Source: Theristus sp. LFF4_11 (Eukaryota > Nematoda > Chromadorea > Monhysterida > Xyalidae). Taken from it: a stretch of DNA of 64,000 bases. Numbering within the stretch: position 1 is the first letter of the stretch; each line of letters opens with the position of its first letter. The stretch is taken from positions 1 through 64,000 of the forward strand of contig JASANC010001826.1 in the NCBI GenBank assembly GCA_030248135.1. Direction: 5' to 3'. The notes under the pieces were generated by a model. It ran no database searches. It was not told the origin of the DNA and saw nothing but the letters and a program-made list of their open reading frames with translations. Made by a program: the position numbers and the translations under genes. This document shows, one piece after another, positions 25,901-40,900 of this stretch.

Positions 25901-28900
25901 CGGTTGTAACAAACGAGACACCGGCTTTAATGCATTCAGTTTCACTTCTGCGGACGATAGCCATTCATTAAAGTTAAGTATCATTTCGTGAAATTCTTCA
26001 GCATCTCGCAGCGCAAGTTCCAATTTGTTCTGAAAGTATTCTTTTTTTATGTAGATGTAGATACAATAAAAATACAGAAATTTTTAAATCAAACCTTGCG
26101 ATCAGATTTTTTTGCCAATAACTGTTCCCATTTAGCACGCATGGACTTCAATCTCTGCGCTACATAGGAGTTTGCATTCTCATCAGATTTCGCCAAATAC
26201 TCATCACCATCTTGAAGAAGTTTTTCGAACTCGGGACGTGACTCTTCCATTTCGTGCTCCATGTGCTTGGAAAAAAAATTAATCATAAAATTCTTCGGCA
26301 AAATTTTATTGAAGAAAATGTGCCAACGAAACCAACCACAAAATCGTCTAGTTGTTGTTTGGCAGACTCTGGCAAGCCAGCCGTAGGCTTCGTAGCGCCA
26401 ACAACTGAATCCATGTCGTCGAGCCATTGCATCCATCTTTGAATGTCGCCACCGAATTGCTCTGCATCTTCCTTGGCTCGATGCAATTCAGCAAGCTTTT
26501 CAGCTAACAGCTCATGCAGGGCAGTCCACTGGTTGTCAAGTTGCTCTACTTTGTTTTTGTTGCAACCAGTCTCATCCGGAAGCCGTTCGGCAGCGGCACG
26601 AAGAGCAACAACACTCGTCTCATGTGCCGCAATGTCGTTAGCCAAAACCTAATAAATCCACATGTCTCTCATGATATAAATGTGCTCAACAAAACAAAAT
26701 TTGCTGCGAATGTACTTTGTGTGTGGCCAATTGAATTTCAATCTGTCTCAGATCACCAGCAGTTGGTTGTATCTCAGCTAGGCTGGTTTTTGTTTTGTCA
26801 ATCCAATCTGCAAGTTGCTCAAACGCTCGCTGAAAATGACCCATTTCAAGGAGTGCGCGTTCCAAATGGTGCAGCCGTTTGTTCAGGTTACCAGTCAGTT
26901 TGTCCCAGCGGTTGTTTAGTTCCTATATTAAGATTTCGTGCGCGTAATCAAAGAAAAAAATTTGGAGTTTAAGTGTTTTCATGTCATAATTTTCAATGAA
27001 AACTTGCGAACATACTTGCAACGGTTTTTTGACAGCCATTGCTTGACTTCTGCTAGTTGTTTCGGTTAATTCAAAGCACGCTTGCGACAACCGTTCTTTT
27101 TCTATAGATTTCGGTTCTAATTGTCGACGAAACTCTTCCAACAGTTGTATTTCAGGTTCAATTTGATCTAAAGGCATTGCAACCACAGGCGTTGCTTGGT
27201 TGATGCGTACCTCGGCTTGCTAAAATAAATTATTCTCTCTTGCTCATAATTAAGTAATCAGCTCTGCTGCATTTTTCAAACTAGAAAATGGTTCCTTACT
27301 TCAAGCCATTTAAGCAACAAATGTAAAGCATCGTGAAAGCCCATGGCACGCTCCATAGCCTCAACAAGATCGTAGTGACGCTGTGAGCACAACGAGGTAA
27401 CTGTCTCGTAAGCTTCAGTCAATCCATTCATTGATATGTGCACTTCAGGTTGTTCGCTGACTCCAACTAAAGACAGCAGTTGCTCACTGGTTCGCTGACA
27501 CTCGCTAACATGCGGTCTCGTTTCTTGAAGTTGTGTGTCAATATCCTGCAAAAGTTACCTTTTTCTAAAGAAGATGTTACTTTGTATATGATTTTACTAA
27601 TTTTTTATTGTATATGTTTCACAAAAGCTAACCTGTAGTTCTCGTTGCTGCTTTTGCAGGGCATCAGGTTCGCACGCGGGCGATTTTCCGGTGTTTAACT
27701 GTTCCTTCAAGCGATGCAGTGCATCCATGCATTGTTGCAGTTCGTCCCAAAAATGCTCAGCAATCAACAAAGTGTCCGCAAGTGTTCGACCACGTTGTTC
27801 GGTGCCCGCCAGTATGTCGTTCCACAAAGCATCCAACTGACCAATTTTTTCGGCGATTTCTGTATTATATCAACATTGAACCAAATGCACTGCACAATTA
27901 TAAACTGGAACCTTAGCGCACCTTTTACCGCTGAATCATTGGGGTCCGTTTTATGGATAATATCGTTTGCAGCATCTTTGACCAATTGCAAAGTGCTAGT
28001 TTTTTTATCCATTTGATCCATTAAATTGCAGTTTTCCTCAATTTGCATGCGAATGCGCTCGGGACGAGCAGCAACTGACTCTGCATTTTGCACGGATTCA
28101 GCAATATCAGTCAAGTTTGCAAGCATCAGATCGAGTTTGTCTGTGAACTGGGATGACTCGTGCATTGCGGCGTCTATTCCTTGCTCGCGGAGACGTACTT
28201 GTTCTCTGACATCTGCTAAGCGCTCGCTCAGTTCTTGAGCATTTTTACGCACACGCAAGCCATCCTGATCATTTACTAGCAAAGCCAAAGATTCGGTGGT
28301 TTTTTCGAATTTTTCTATCAAAGGCTTTTGTGCGTGCAGCGAATCAACCAATTCCTGAAAAAAAGTAATAGTGGAAGTTGCGGTTTACAGTTACTAGCAG
28401 TTTTTAACTAATCGACAGTATTTTAGTCGAACTCTTAAGGAAGCAGCTAATTGGTTGTGATTACCTGCTTAGCATGCTTTCTGTGCAGGCATTGATGTAG
28501 GCGGAGTTTGGTTTGTACAAAAAGCATGCATACCTTAACCTTAACCAATCAGCTGGTTCCCCATAATTTAGAGTTCGACTGTAATTAATGTTTGTAACAA
28601 AATTGTTATTTGTAGCGACAACGTAATATTTGTAATCGTACTTTATTATGCAGTTTCTGCTTCATCAGTTGCTCGGGGTGAAGTCCGTACGTAATTCTTG
28701 GGCTATTGGATAATTGAGTTTCCAAACCAGTGAGCCAACTGTCGAGATCAAAGTATGAGCCTTGGAAGTCTTCCGCTAACGGCACAACTTGTTCAAGAAC
28801 ACTGAGTCTGTCCAGGCTCAATTGGCTAACTTTTTCAGAAAGTGTCTTCATTTCCTGAAAACATTAAAAATGCTGTTGTAACTGTCATTTTCAAAATTTT

Positions 28901-31900
28901 TGAATAAACTGGGTTGCACAAAATAAGTCTAAAAGTTTTTATTTGTTTTTATTTTTTTCTTCGGTACTGGTCTGTATACCGTGAACTTACATCAAGTTTG
29001 TTTCGAACGAGTGCAGCTTGATTGTCATCAACGGGATTTACGTCGATGCTGTCAATATCACGCAGCAGCTTGTTAGCGCTGTTTACGAGGTCACGAACGC
29101 GTCCTTTTTGCGACACAATGTCATTATTTAATGCTCGTTGATTTCGTAGCTGCACTTGAGCAGCTTCAGCTGCTGCAGACGCACTGCCAGCTTGTTCCAT
29201 GGTTGCTTGCGCAGCTTCCAACCAATCAATCAAATCGTCAATGTCATTCAGAACCTGATTCAATAGCACGTATTTTACTGAAACTTTTTGTTTGACAGTT
29301 TTTAATCTAAAATAATACGGTTCTGACCTCTAACGATCGTTTTTTGTTCATGTCGAGTCTTTCAGCTAGCCGTTGTACAAGATCACAAGCAGCATCAAAG
29401 CGTTTGTTCAACGCTAATGCTGTTTCACGTAGAACGTCGGCGTTGGCTGGTGAAAGCTGTGTGAGACGTCCAGCTGCAACGTTTGCTTGATCTAGATCTG
29501 GACGAAATGCCGCAATGTCGTACTCCATGTTGGGTAGCACTTCAGCCTGTTCATCCAACGAAGCTTCTTCAAAGTGTTCTAAATCGTTTTGAAGTTTGTC
29601 CAGCCAGTCACTGATCTTTTCGTAATGCTCGTGAAATATGTCTGCTTGCGGAATTGCTTGCTCAAATACCTGAAATAATTAATTAAAATCTTGTTGTAAC
29701 TAATTTGCCCGAATGCAATAGTCACAAGCAGTATTAAAGATAGCACGAAGTTGCGCCCTGTGGGGGGAAGTGGGAGGGGTACCGTGACACTCAGCCCCTA
29801 AACTCGGGAATACGTGGGTACGTACCCCCTCACAAAATTTTCCAACATTTTTGCTCGAAAATCACAAATTTTTGTTCAAAAATCACAATTTTTTTTAAAT
29901 TATAATTTTTCGGTTCCCAGGTGCATAATATGCACTAAATATAAAGTTATTTACTCTTATAAACAACTATTTTAGCAATTTTTTTACAATTATGGCGTTT
30001 TCATTAAAAAATTAGCAATAAAAAATGCGGGCTGGGAGTGGGGAATGGCACTCCCCATAAACCGATTAGCATCCGGTGCACCTCCCTAGCAGGTAACCGG
30101 GGGTCAACTTACCTCCATCCCCAAAAAAAATTCGCACCCCCGCGGGTATGTACCCCTTACCTAAAAATGTCTGTCATATTCGGTACTGCAAGGCTATTAT
30201 GAGTTCAAATAGGCGATTGATGAAATCGTCTTATAAGATAATAATAAACTTACAGCTAATTTTTGCTGGATATTCCGGTTGAGTTCGTTGTATTTTTGTC
30301 TCATATGATCCAATCTACTTTGCAGGCTTGCAGCATCGTCCCCACTTGTGCGTTTACATAGGTCACGACCCTCTTCAACAATTTCTCGAATGTCTGCCTC
30401 TTTTGTGCTAACTTCTTCCCCGAGTTCCTAAAATCAATTTTAACGCTTTATATGTTTGAAATTAAGTCCTGTTGCATTATAAGCAACTCACCACAACTGC
30501 GTTGCATTGCTCGTTGAGTTCGTTGGAAAAAATTGGCAGCGCATCGTACTCCGTTAAGCGACGTTCCGAATGTTCCAACCAATCGGCTATTTGTTCGGTG
30601 TTTTCAAAAAATGCTGCTAAACCAGAAGCCGTTTTCAACAACCATTGTCCGACTGTCTCTGACGATGCACCAAGATGATCATAACTGCAATTATTAAAAA
30701 GTTACAAAATTAATTACACCAACAACCCAAGCTTTTATTGAGCATACCGTTTTTCAACATCAGCAAGTTGACGTTCTAGATCAGCATTGTCACTGTCGGA
30801 CACAAATTCTGCTATCTTCTGTTGTGTATCCACCAATTCGTCAACAAACGGTCGCCATTCTTGCACATCAAAAGCCAATTTCTGAAAAATAAATAATATT
30901 GTTGATGTGATGTAAATAAATTGAAAGATCGTCTGGAATTACGAGAAACATTTTGTTGATACTCTACCCCTGGCCCAACCTAGATTTCTCTCAAATATTG
31001 TATGGAGGTAGCTTAGGTCCAAGTAAAAGAACCGGCCCGCTGTTGGATGGAAACGTTTGTGGTGTGGCGCTACAGTTTCCACAGAAGGGTATGTCGTCGA
31101 AAAATGTTGAAAAACATATACCGTATTACCTCCAATAAACCCCCATGAGGGATTAATAAGTCAGCGAGTCAGCGACTTTTAGGGGTGGGGGTTTATTGGT
31201 GTGGGGGGGGGGGGATTATTGGTGGGGGGGGGGGTTATTTACAAACAAATTCTAGGGGTGGGGGTTTGTTGAAAAATGGCAAAAATACCTTGCATGGCAG
31301 GCAAGAAAGTCGCAGAAACTTCTACTTTTTACAGAGATTTCCTTTTGTAACAGCCTCTTGTTATGAAATTACCATTAACTCATCCCTTTGGGGCCTTTGG
31401 TAGCACAATTTCACCAATGTCACTGCATTCAGCCACTGAATTCGCTGGGTATGTGTTTCAAACAGGTTTCCAATTGACCCCCATGGAGGATTATTTGTGG
31501 GGGGGATTATTCGAAAACTTGTCGTGGGGGTGGGGGATTTAATGGCGGCAATACGGTAGCTTATATTTAGAAGTTCAACCACGTAAAAGAACCTTCAAAG
31601 TTGACTGTATTTGATACGCAATTCAATGTTAAGAAACGTTATTTGATCACATTTTATAGTGTTTTTAAAAGCTTTGATGGCCAAAAAGTGTGGAAGCACC
31701 GTTTTATCATTGTGTTTCTGTTTCTGTTTCAACAGCAAAGGTAGCAAAGAAAATGTTTGGGTGGCTGAACGCTAAGGCAAAAAAGGCAAAAACTAAAATT
31801 TTTAAAATTTAAAAAACTAATTGCAGCATGTAAAATCCCTTGCAAAATACTACATTTTTTATATTAACACCAATATTCGATAACGCTTTTGTATTGTCTT

Positions 31901-34900
31901 AATTAAAATACCTTGTTTATCAAAAAGCCAAAAATTCGACGACATACCTTAGTTTGAAGACCTGTACCGCCACACCACAAGGGTTTCCTTTCAAAAGCGG
32001 GTCGATTTTATTTTAATTGGACCTGAGGGTATTTATCTCTAAACTCAATAAAATCTATTTCAGGCCAGGGGAAAAAATGTTCCACCTAATTCCGGACGGT
32101 TTCTTATTTTTTTGCCGCAACTCAAACTATTTTACTTGTTGTGACTCGATCAGCTCATTGATTTTGTCGGCATCTGTTGAAATATTGCCTAGTTCTTTAA
32201 GCTGCTGCTCCTTCTCACGCAGCCATGAGTGCATGTTGGATAATTTGATTGCCCACTGGTCAGAGTGCTGAGCCATCTCGCATAAATGTTGCATTCGTTG
32301 ACGAACGTCGGTGCTCAACTGGCTGTATCTAAAACAAAATTACTTTGCAAAAAAATAAATGTTGCACTTTCTCATGGACCAAAAGCAATAGTTCAACTAA
32401 GCAAACCTAACAACAATATCTCGCTTGTCTTCAGCGTAGTCAGCGTTTTCTGGTGCAAAAGTTTGCATTTGCTCTGCTAGTGAACAAAATGTATCCACAG
32501 ACTGTTGTTTGTCATCGACATGCTTTTGCAGCAATTTCTGTTCTTGGACTTGTGCTCTCACAACTTTATGATCGGGAGACGGCATTTTCTGGTTGGCTAC
32601 TGTCTCTTCGGTTTCTTCGAGCCAACCCAGCAACTGCTGCATTGTATCTTGATAGTTACCAACTCCTTGGAGGGCACTTTCTAACTGATGATTGCGTTCG
32701 GAAATCTAAACAAAAAGAAATTTAATTTTTCAATTCCGATGAGTTTCACAACTAAATTCTGATAGCTGATAAATTACTGAAACATGCAACAACAATAACA
32801 CAAACTCTATTTTGCAGTTCCTGCCACACATCCGACACTGTTCTTCTTTCGTTGTCCAACCAATTTGTATTTGTAGTGGGCGCAGCTGTTTTAATTAACT
32901 CGTGTGCTTTAACCAATGCTGATTGCACCTGCTCGCTCAATGGTTCCAAGTCGTTTTGAAATGAACACAGCGATTGCTTTTGTTTTTGTATTTTGTCTAT
33001 CTGCATTGCCATAGGTTTCTGCAGTGCATCATGACTAAGAGCATCGAATGTTTTGTTCTGCACTTTGTGTAAATCATCGATCAGTTCACCCAACGTGTAT
33101 CTAATGTCTTGAATTGATGCTGCTCGCTGGCGACATTTTTCGTTCAGTACAACCAGATCATCCTGCATGCAAAAAAGACAGTAAAATCACCAGAAATATT
33201 TTGCAATGAACGCAATGGTATGAAACATACAAAACAATGTTTTTGTTGCAAAAAACCGCTTACCTCCATATGATCTAGTTGAGTTAAGCTAACAGTGACT
33301 TCTGGTGCTTGAGAGCTGGGACTAAGGCGCTGACATTCTTTTCGTGTTGAATGTACATCAGCTTTTCTGCATTCCACCGTTTTGGTTATTTTTTGAACCT
33401 GTTGTTCCTGCGATTCCAGTTCGTCTGGTTGTCGCGCGATGGGGGCCATTTCCACGAATTCTGTTTCTATTTGTTTTACTTCTCGACCAAGCGAATTAAC
33501 ACGTTCGCACAGCTGAACTGCCGTTTTCTCTGAGTCTTCAAGTGTCTCAAGTTGATTTTTAACAATTTCATCTAGTGATTTCGCACTGTCTCGGATGGTG
33601 GCAACTTGCTGACGACATTCCGCTGCTAAATGATAACTCTCCGATACAGAAACTGTGGAAACATAGTTGATAAGGTTCTCACACGAGTTGGACGCATCCG
33701 TGATACCTTGTTTTACAGGGCCTGAAATGGATATTGTTGTGTTATTTTCAGCAAAACAATACGAAAAAGCTGTTTGAAAACTTTTGAAGGTTGTCAAAAA
33801 TGACAAAAAGTACGCAAGGCGGAGAATGTGGCAATTGCTTTCAAATACATTTAGAATTTTATTTTTACCTTCAAGTTCTTCGACTAGGCAACGTAGTTTT
33901 CCAACTGATTTAATTGATGTCATGTCTACGCGTTCAGCTTGCTTATTGCATTTATCTATCGCACTGGTAGCGTTTTTCAAATCCGTGTCGAACTCGTTCC
34001 ATAGACGTGATTCTTCGTTTGCGTACAGTTTTAGCTGCTCAAGCATTTGATTGGCCGTGGAAAATTTTTGAATCAGCTGGTCAATATGATGATTCAACGT
34101 TTCATGCTGACGGTCAGTTGCTTCACGGAATGAGCGACCCGCGTCTAAAGCTGAGCGGTAATCACGTTCAATCATCTGCAATTGCGTTGTTAATACTTCT
34201 GTTGATCGCTGACGCTGTTTGGAAGTGTCTTTTGTTTTGCTGATTGTTTTTGAAGTTAGTTGCTGCGCAATCTGGTCCAGTGCAGCAATGACGTTTTTGT
34301 GAAGACTGATCCAGCGGTCACACAATTCATGAACGGTTTGCAGTTTTGTTTGTCGTGCTTTCGTTGCGGACAACAGGGGAATCCACAAGTTATCTAGTTC
34401 AGTGAGTCGCTGCTGCAGATTGTGACCATCGACGTCTCCGATGCGTGAAATTAGTGCTGTGGCTTTTGCTCGCACTAAAGTCACTTCTCCTTCACGTGCC
34501 ACGACCGACTGGTAAAGTGGCTAAAAGAGTTAAGTACATAATACAGCGTCAAGTCAAGTAAATTTGTCTTTGTTCTAAAACAGTCTTTAAAGGAACGAAC
34601 GAACGGTGATTTTAGGCGATGTTTTATCCCGGGCTAACCCAGAAAAGCATACAGAACGTTGTTGAGTAGGGCGCCCATTGAGTTATCTCTGTCATTAAGT
34701 GCCTATAGAGACCTCTCGGCGGGGCTCGAACTTCTGCACGCACAAACAATAGTCTAACGCGCTACACGAAGACTACAAAAATGACTAAAATTTTTTAAAA
34801 TTTTAAAATGTTCGCACCATAAACTGGGCAAATTGATTTTCGAGCTCTGTTGCATTGGCAGATGTGCTTTCTTCCTTCGCCAGTCGTTGTTGAACATTGA

Positions 34901-37900
34901 GCATCCAACTATGCAAATCGTCCAATTTGTTATAAAACTGTTGGCCTTCTTCCATGATTCCTTTAGCAGCTGAATGCAAAGCCTCTGAAAGATTGTGACG
35001 CAACACATAATAAATGAAACTGCAGACGATTGGTAATCATCTAAAACCCAGAGACGGGGAGTGGATTTTGCCGTATTCACTGCTCAATGTTCAAAAATCT
35101 TACTACGCCCGGTTTTAATCTGGTCGAGGCAAATATGGCAAGTACCAATATACCGAAAGTTGAAGTTAAAAACCTTCAAATTTACGTTGTCATGTTTAAT
35201 GCAAACTCACTGATCTTTCGATTCAGATTGTTATAAGATTGGTCAACATTGTGCATTCGTTGGTTCAAATCAGCTTTCACGCCCACATCGCTGCTTTTTG
35301 ATGATAATTTGTCACACACTTGTTGAAGGTCACACAGCTGAACTGCTCCTTCGTCAATCTGCAGCAACTATTTTAAATCAATTTATTTTAGTTGGGCAGA
35401 TCTGCAGAAAAGAAATTGAGTTGAATTGAATTGTTACTTACTATAGGATTGTAGGTTTGTTGAAAAATTAGAAAAACTGTTTATATAAATTACCTCATTT
35501 TGTATTTTGTTTATCGCGTGCAGATGAGTGACTCTGTCTTGTGGAGTTGACGATGCCAATTGATCTAACTCGCTGTCCATTTTATTCAACCAGCATTGCA
35601 AGCTACTTCGTTTTTCATTGAACTGCATGCTCAGTTCTTTCGCCGTTTGCAGAGCATCTAGTCGCTGCTCCAATTCATTTACTAGCTCGCAATACTGTTT
35701 ATATAAATCTGTTGCTCGACAACGGAATGGATCAGCTCGAGATCCATTTTGTTCCACCAGTTTGTCGGCCGATGTTATCACTTGACTAACTTGTTGGCGA
35801 CTGTGCTCCAGCTCGTCCTATAAAAGTAGCTTATCATAAAATACGATTGATGTACAGGGTGAGCCAAAAAAGGTTCCAATTTCAAAATGCTCTCACTGGC
35901 TTGTGCTGAGATGTTTGGACCTGAAACTTGGAACATTATTAGAACAGTTTTTCTGACTAATTTTTTAGGGTACGTTGAATATCTTGAAATCACCCACTCA
36001 CTCATCACAATTACTCTATCACTTACCACAACACAATATCTTAAAACATAAAAAATCAATTATTGTTGTGGAATGCAAACGGTTGATTTAGCCATAACAA
36101 ATACCAAATGATGAACAGTGACAACATAGTGTTAACAACGCCCAAAAAGATGAAAAAACAATGCGTAGATAGTAGCTTGAAAATGACGAACGACGAAAAC
36201 GACGAATTGCATTTGAACCGTTTTTGAAAGCTCTGATTTTTATTTCGAGTTTGAGTATGCGCGAGCGGTTCTGCTCAGAACATAAATAAATTTATCTTTC
36301 CAATGCAAATTGTTTTTTTTTGCAAAATGCAAATTCACACATTTGTTACCACAGGAGACTGATTGTTTTCTTCAGTGAAAAATGCAATTCCATTTTCAGT
36401 TTTGTTTTTGTCTCAAAAATTGCTGTTTTAAAAAATTACGCTGTAAAAATAAACTGAAACGTGTAAATCAATAAAACGTCAGAAAGACTTTCGAAAGTGT
36501 TCTAACAGTGTTCCAAATTTTAAGTCATAAGGTCTCAGCACAATCCAGTGGCATGAGAGCATTTTAAAGTTGGAACCTTTTTTGGCTCACCCTGTAGTAC
36601 TGCGGCCCTTAAAATTGGTCCCGAACAGTTCCGGCCAGGTAATTTCGGATCGGATCGTTTTCGGATCACTGATCACGAAAATATCACAAAAGGTGGTTTA
36701 ATATTGTTTTTGGGCACCAGTTTTTTGGTTTAATTCACCAAGCAAAAATTCGTTGGGCTGTAATCGAGCGGACCGTAATTAGCTAGGCGCAAATTAACCC
36801 ACGTCTTGTTGAACTGTTTACTATTCTGTAATGCAGTAAGAAATTGGCAGCAGCATAAGGTAACTGATAAAAGCAGCATCCTACTAACAACCAACTTTTA
36901 AAACGTCAATTTGTTGTATTTGTGTTTGTAGTGCTGCCAAATCAATGGCCACCGGCAGAAGAAGGTTGATCATTTTACGTTTGACATCCAGCCATTTGCT
37001 CAGGTTTTCGCTATTTTTGTAGAATTCTTTGGTTGCTTGCAGCGACTGAATAACTTGAATGCATTGTGCAGTAACTACGTTGTACTTTGCTTCCAATTGT
37101 TCCTGCAAGTTCTGTAAATCACTGAGTCCTGGCACATCATTTTCACTTTTCAGTCGTGTGAGTTGGTGCGCACGAGAGCGACAAGAATCAACCTCCCGTT
37201 GTCTTAATTTAATGACACTGTAGAGCTCGTCGACTGACTTCAAACTGTCATCAAGTTGAATAGTCGATTCCGGTAATGTGTCCGTAGTCCGTACTTGTTC
37301 TTCAGCATTTGCAATGAATAGTAGCAGATTATCGCGACTTAGCTCGTAATCATCAAGCTCTTTTATCACTGTATCCAGTTGATCATTGCGATCCAAAAGT
37401 TGCTTTCCAAGATGCTCATATTTACTATCGATATCAAATAGCTCTTTTTGTACAATGTTTAGTTCGTCGGCAGCACGTGCTTTCAAATTGTCGGACGACC
37501 AAAAACCAGACGTAGTCATTGACGTTGGACTACCAGCAATGTATGATTCTTCAGTTGATTGTGGACGTAGTAAGGACATGTACGATTCTCCGTAAGAATG
37601 GACAAGTTGAATGTCATCACTGAACTGGTGATACTCTTGAATTAGCGGTTGTAATCCGTTCTTTTGACGCTTACAAAGAAATGAAGTCAGAGCGACTGAT
37701 GGCATCGAATTGAACTGCCTGTCTTTTTCAGTTAACCAACCATTGACGCGATCTCGGTGTTCGGTATATTGAGTCTGAAGTTCTGTTCGTTTCAGATGTT
37801 CTTTTTCCTGTTGCAGCAACAAGCTCTGCAATAGTGACGTCAATTAGAAAAAAAGAAAAAAATTGTGTTTTAGAAATTTTAAGACCTACTTTGAGACTCA

Positions 37901-40900
37901 GCATGTTCTGCTCAACAGCATTAGTTAGTTGAATAATTTCATCTTCGTCTATTGTTCTCGGTAACTCAAGCAGTCGACGTAACTCGCGTTTCAACGTCTC
38001 CAACTCTTTTTCCTTGCATGAGAAAGTACGCTGAGTATCGGTCACCATATCGGCGTGTTTCTGCGGATCCTGGTACAAATTATAAAAAATGTTTTAAAAC
38101 GTAAATACCGCTGTGTGAGATCATATTACCAATGTCGCATTCATTCAGAGAAAAAACCACTTTTTTAAAACATAAACTAACCGTTTGATCTTTTAGCGCG
38201 TTGGTCGTATGATTTATCCAGGCATTCAAGCTGTTGCCATTTTCAATCAAACAGCTAAGTTTATTTTGTGCTTCCGCCAGATTTTCTCCCCACGTTTTAC
38301 ATTTTTTATGGAGCACATCGAAGCGTTTCGTAAAGTCACGTATTTGCTCATTCAGACTTGACTGAAATTTTAACAATGCTAATATACAATAAAGTTTATG
38401 ACACAAGACAATATACCAATAGTGATCCACTAGTATGGGAGTATGGAGGCATTGTCATTCGGCTAGAGACCACACATTCACAGTCACGGAAAGGTGAAAT
38501 TTGGTTGAAGGACCCTATGTCTAACATTTTTACCGACTTCACAATCTTTTTTCGTGAAAATTTTGGTATTCGGTAGCGCTAATTAAAATGGGCACAATTT
38601 GAGCTTTTTGCCGTTGTTTCGGTCAGTTCAACACTTCACAGTTGATTTTAAATATTTTGGGTATTTTATTTTGTCGCATGTCACCAAAATAAAACAGTTC
38701 CTGAGGTGAATGAATTTTTTTAATCTACTGACTACCAATCTTTTGACATTTTCAAGAGTGACGGTTTCCAAACACTCTTAACCTGACGTATATATGAGAT
38801 TTAAATTGAAGGAACTAAATTTCCAATTTTGCCAAAAAATGTTTAGCCTCCTCATTCATTATTATCTGATATGATATCTAGCTGGTTAAACTGTTTCCAC
38901 AATTTTTACAATTCAAGTACATCGCAAGTAGTAACACGACAAAAAATAAATAATACAAACCTTTCTGCCCGTTGAAGGACTTTCAAGAATAAATGACTTC
39001 ACCGATTCATGCAATTCTTCCAGTGTACTCCTGCGACTAGCCACTTGGGAATGCAATATTTGCTGCTCGCGACACTAAAGATTAAACGAATTTTGACCAA
39101 AAAAATAATTTGGTTCTCAACGCTGGTGTTGCAAAAACTGCAAATGGGAAAGGCTCGTTCTTGAGTTAGGTTAAAAATTTTGGCGTAAACTTTGGAACAC
39201 TGTTTGCAAAATGTTTGCCAATGATTTGTTGAAATTTTGTTTAAAATTCAGACGCACAACAACATTTTTCTACAAGGTGAAAAAAATTAATAAATTCAGG
39301 TTTGTTTCTTGGTCTGAAGCTAACCAGCGTGAAGCTAACCAGAGGTCTTGCGATTACAAAAATATTGTCCCGATCACCAAATGTTGCCGAAGACAGTTTT
39401 CAATGGTTCTCATTCGTTTTAACAGTAACTGGAAAAAAGCGACACAGAAAAATAAACCAAGTGACTAAGACGTTGTAAAAAACAAACACCCGTATGCATA
39501 TGCGTTTTTAGTCTTGGTAGTGTTTCATTCTCGCATGGGATTTTAGGCAATGTTTTTAGCCAGGGCTTAAAGCGTACAGAACGCCGTCGAATAGGGTACC
39601 CATCGAGTTTTCTCTGTCATCAAGTGCCTATACACACCTCAGCGGTGCTCGATCCCTCGAACGCACAGACAAGAGACTAACGCAAGACTAACAATGTTGT
39701 GTTTGAAAAGCAGAGCAGCAGAACAAAAAAGATGAAGTGCATTTTGATTCATTCATTAAATTTGGAATGAGGAGTATTTAAAACTGAAAAAACCTGAAAG
39801 CTCTATGAACGTCAGATTGCAGACTTAAGAACGAGTCGGTTTGCCCATTGTAGTTTTTCGCAACACTCTGTATAAACAAGACAAACAAAGCAAAATACAA
39901 AAACTTTTTCACCGACTTGTTCGTCGAGTTTGTCTTTGACCAATGGGATACGTTTTTGCATGTCAGTTATTTGTTCAGTCTGCCGCAGCCAGCGTTGCAT
40001 CTCTTCAACGCTCTCGGTTACCCCGATCACTTTTGCTCTCGCTGATTGTAATGCGGTCACGTGATTTGACAGCAGTTCTTTGGTTTCCTTGTATCTTGTA
40101 ATTTGTAAAAATACATATTAACTCTTGTTTTACATGGAGTGTTTAAATTTACCTACAAAAGCAGGTTTTCTTACTTGTTTTGCAAGTTTTTTATTTCAGT
40201 GTCCACATTTTGTTTTTGATGCTCATGCATTTCTTTGTTGCTAATGCATTGCAACAGAGACGAGCCAGCCTCATCGGCACGAACGATGCATATATTTTCG
40301 GAAATCAATTGATCATTCAATGTTCGTGCGGATTCTAGCTGTTGATCCATATCTTCTGGGGAGCAATCAGTTCCCTTGCGTTGCAACGTCTCCGTGTTGT
40401 GCAGCATCTATTATAATTAACAATGTCTGTAACCGTTTTTAATTAGAATTAAAATAGAAAAAACATTTCATGATAAACATTATCTTCATACATCTGTTAA
40501 CCACGATTGAGCAACATTTAGGCTGTTGTTGTATGAGGCAATTTGTTCATCGATCACGGTTTGCAGATTGTGTAACTCAGTGCACGCAGATGACAGCCGA
40601 TTGTATTCGTCGTTTAAATGTTGCAAACGACGTCGCGTGACTTCAACTCCATTGTCCTCATCATTCGATTTGAATTTCCCACCAGCAGTTTGAATTTTTG
40701 TGAAAGCACTCAATTCGTTTGACAGTTCCGTCTGATTTAGTTGCAGTTCTTGCAAATCACTGGCGCGCGAAACAATATCTTCAGTCAACTCCTAAAAGCA
40801 ATGGCTTGTGGGAATTTTTTTAAATAATGCCTCTGTGCCTTTCTACTTACTTGTGCACGTAACTTGCAAGCACCCAGCTGCGTGAAATCACCAGATTGAT

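Noticed and set aside
33722..33868. Continuous coding through 34502-33144
   Set aside because: The open frame crosses an in-frame intron: GTAAAA donor at 33868 and TTTCAG acceptor at 33722. The intervening residues break spectrin-repeat composition.
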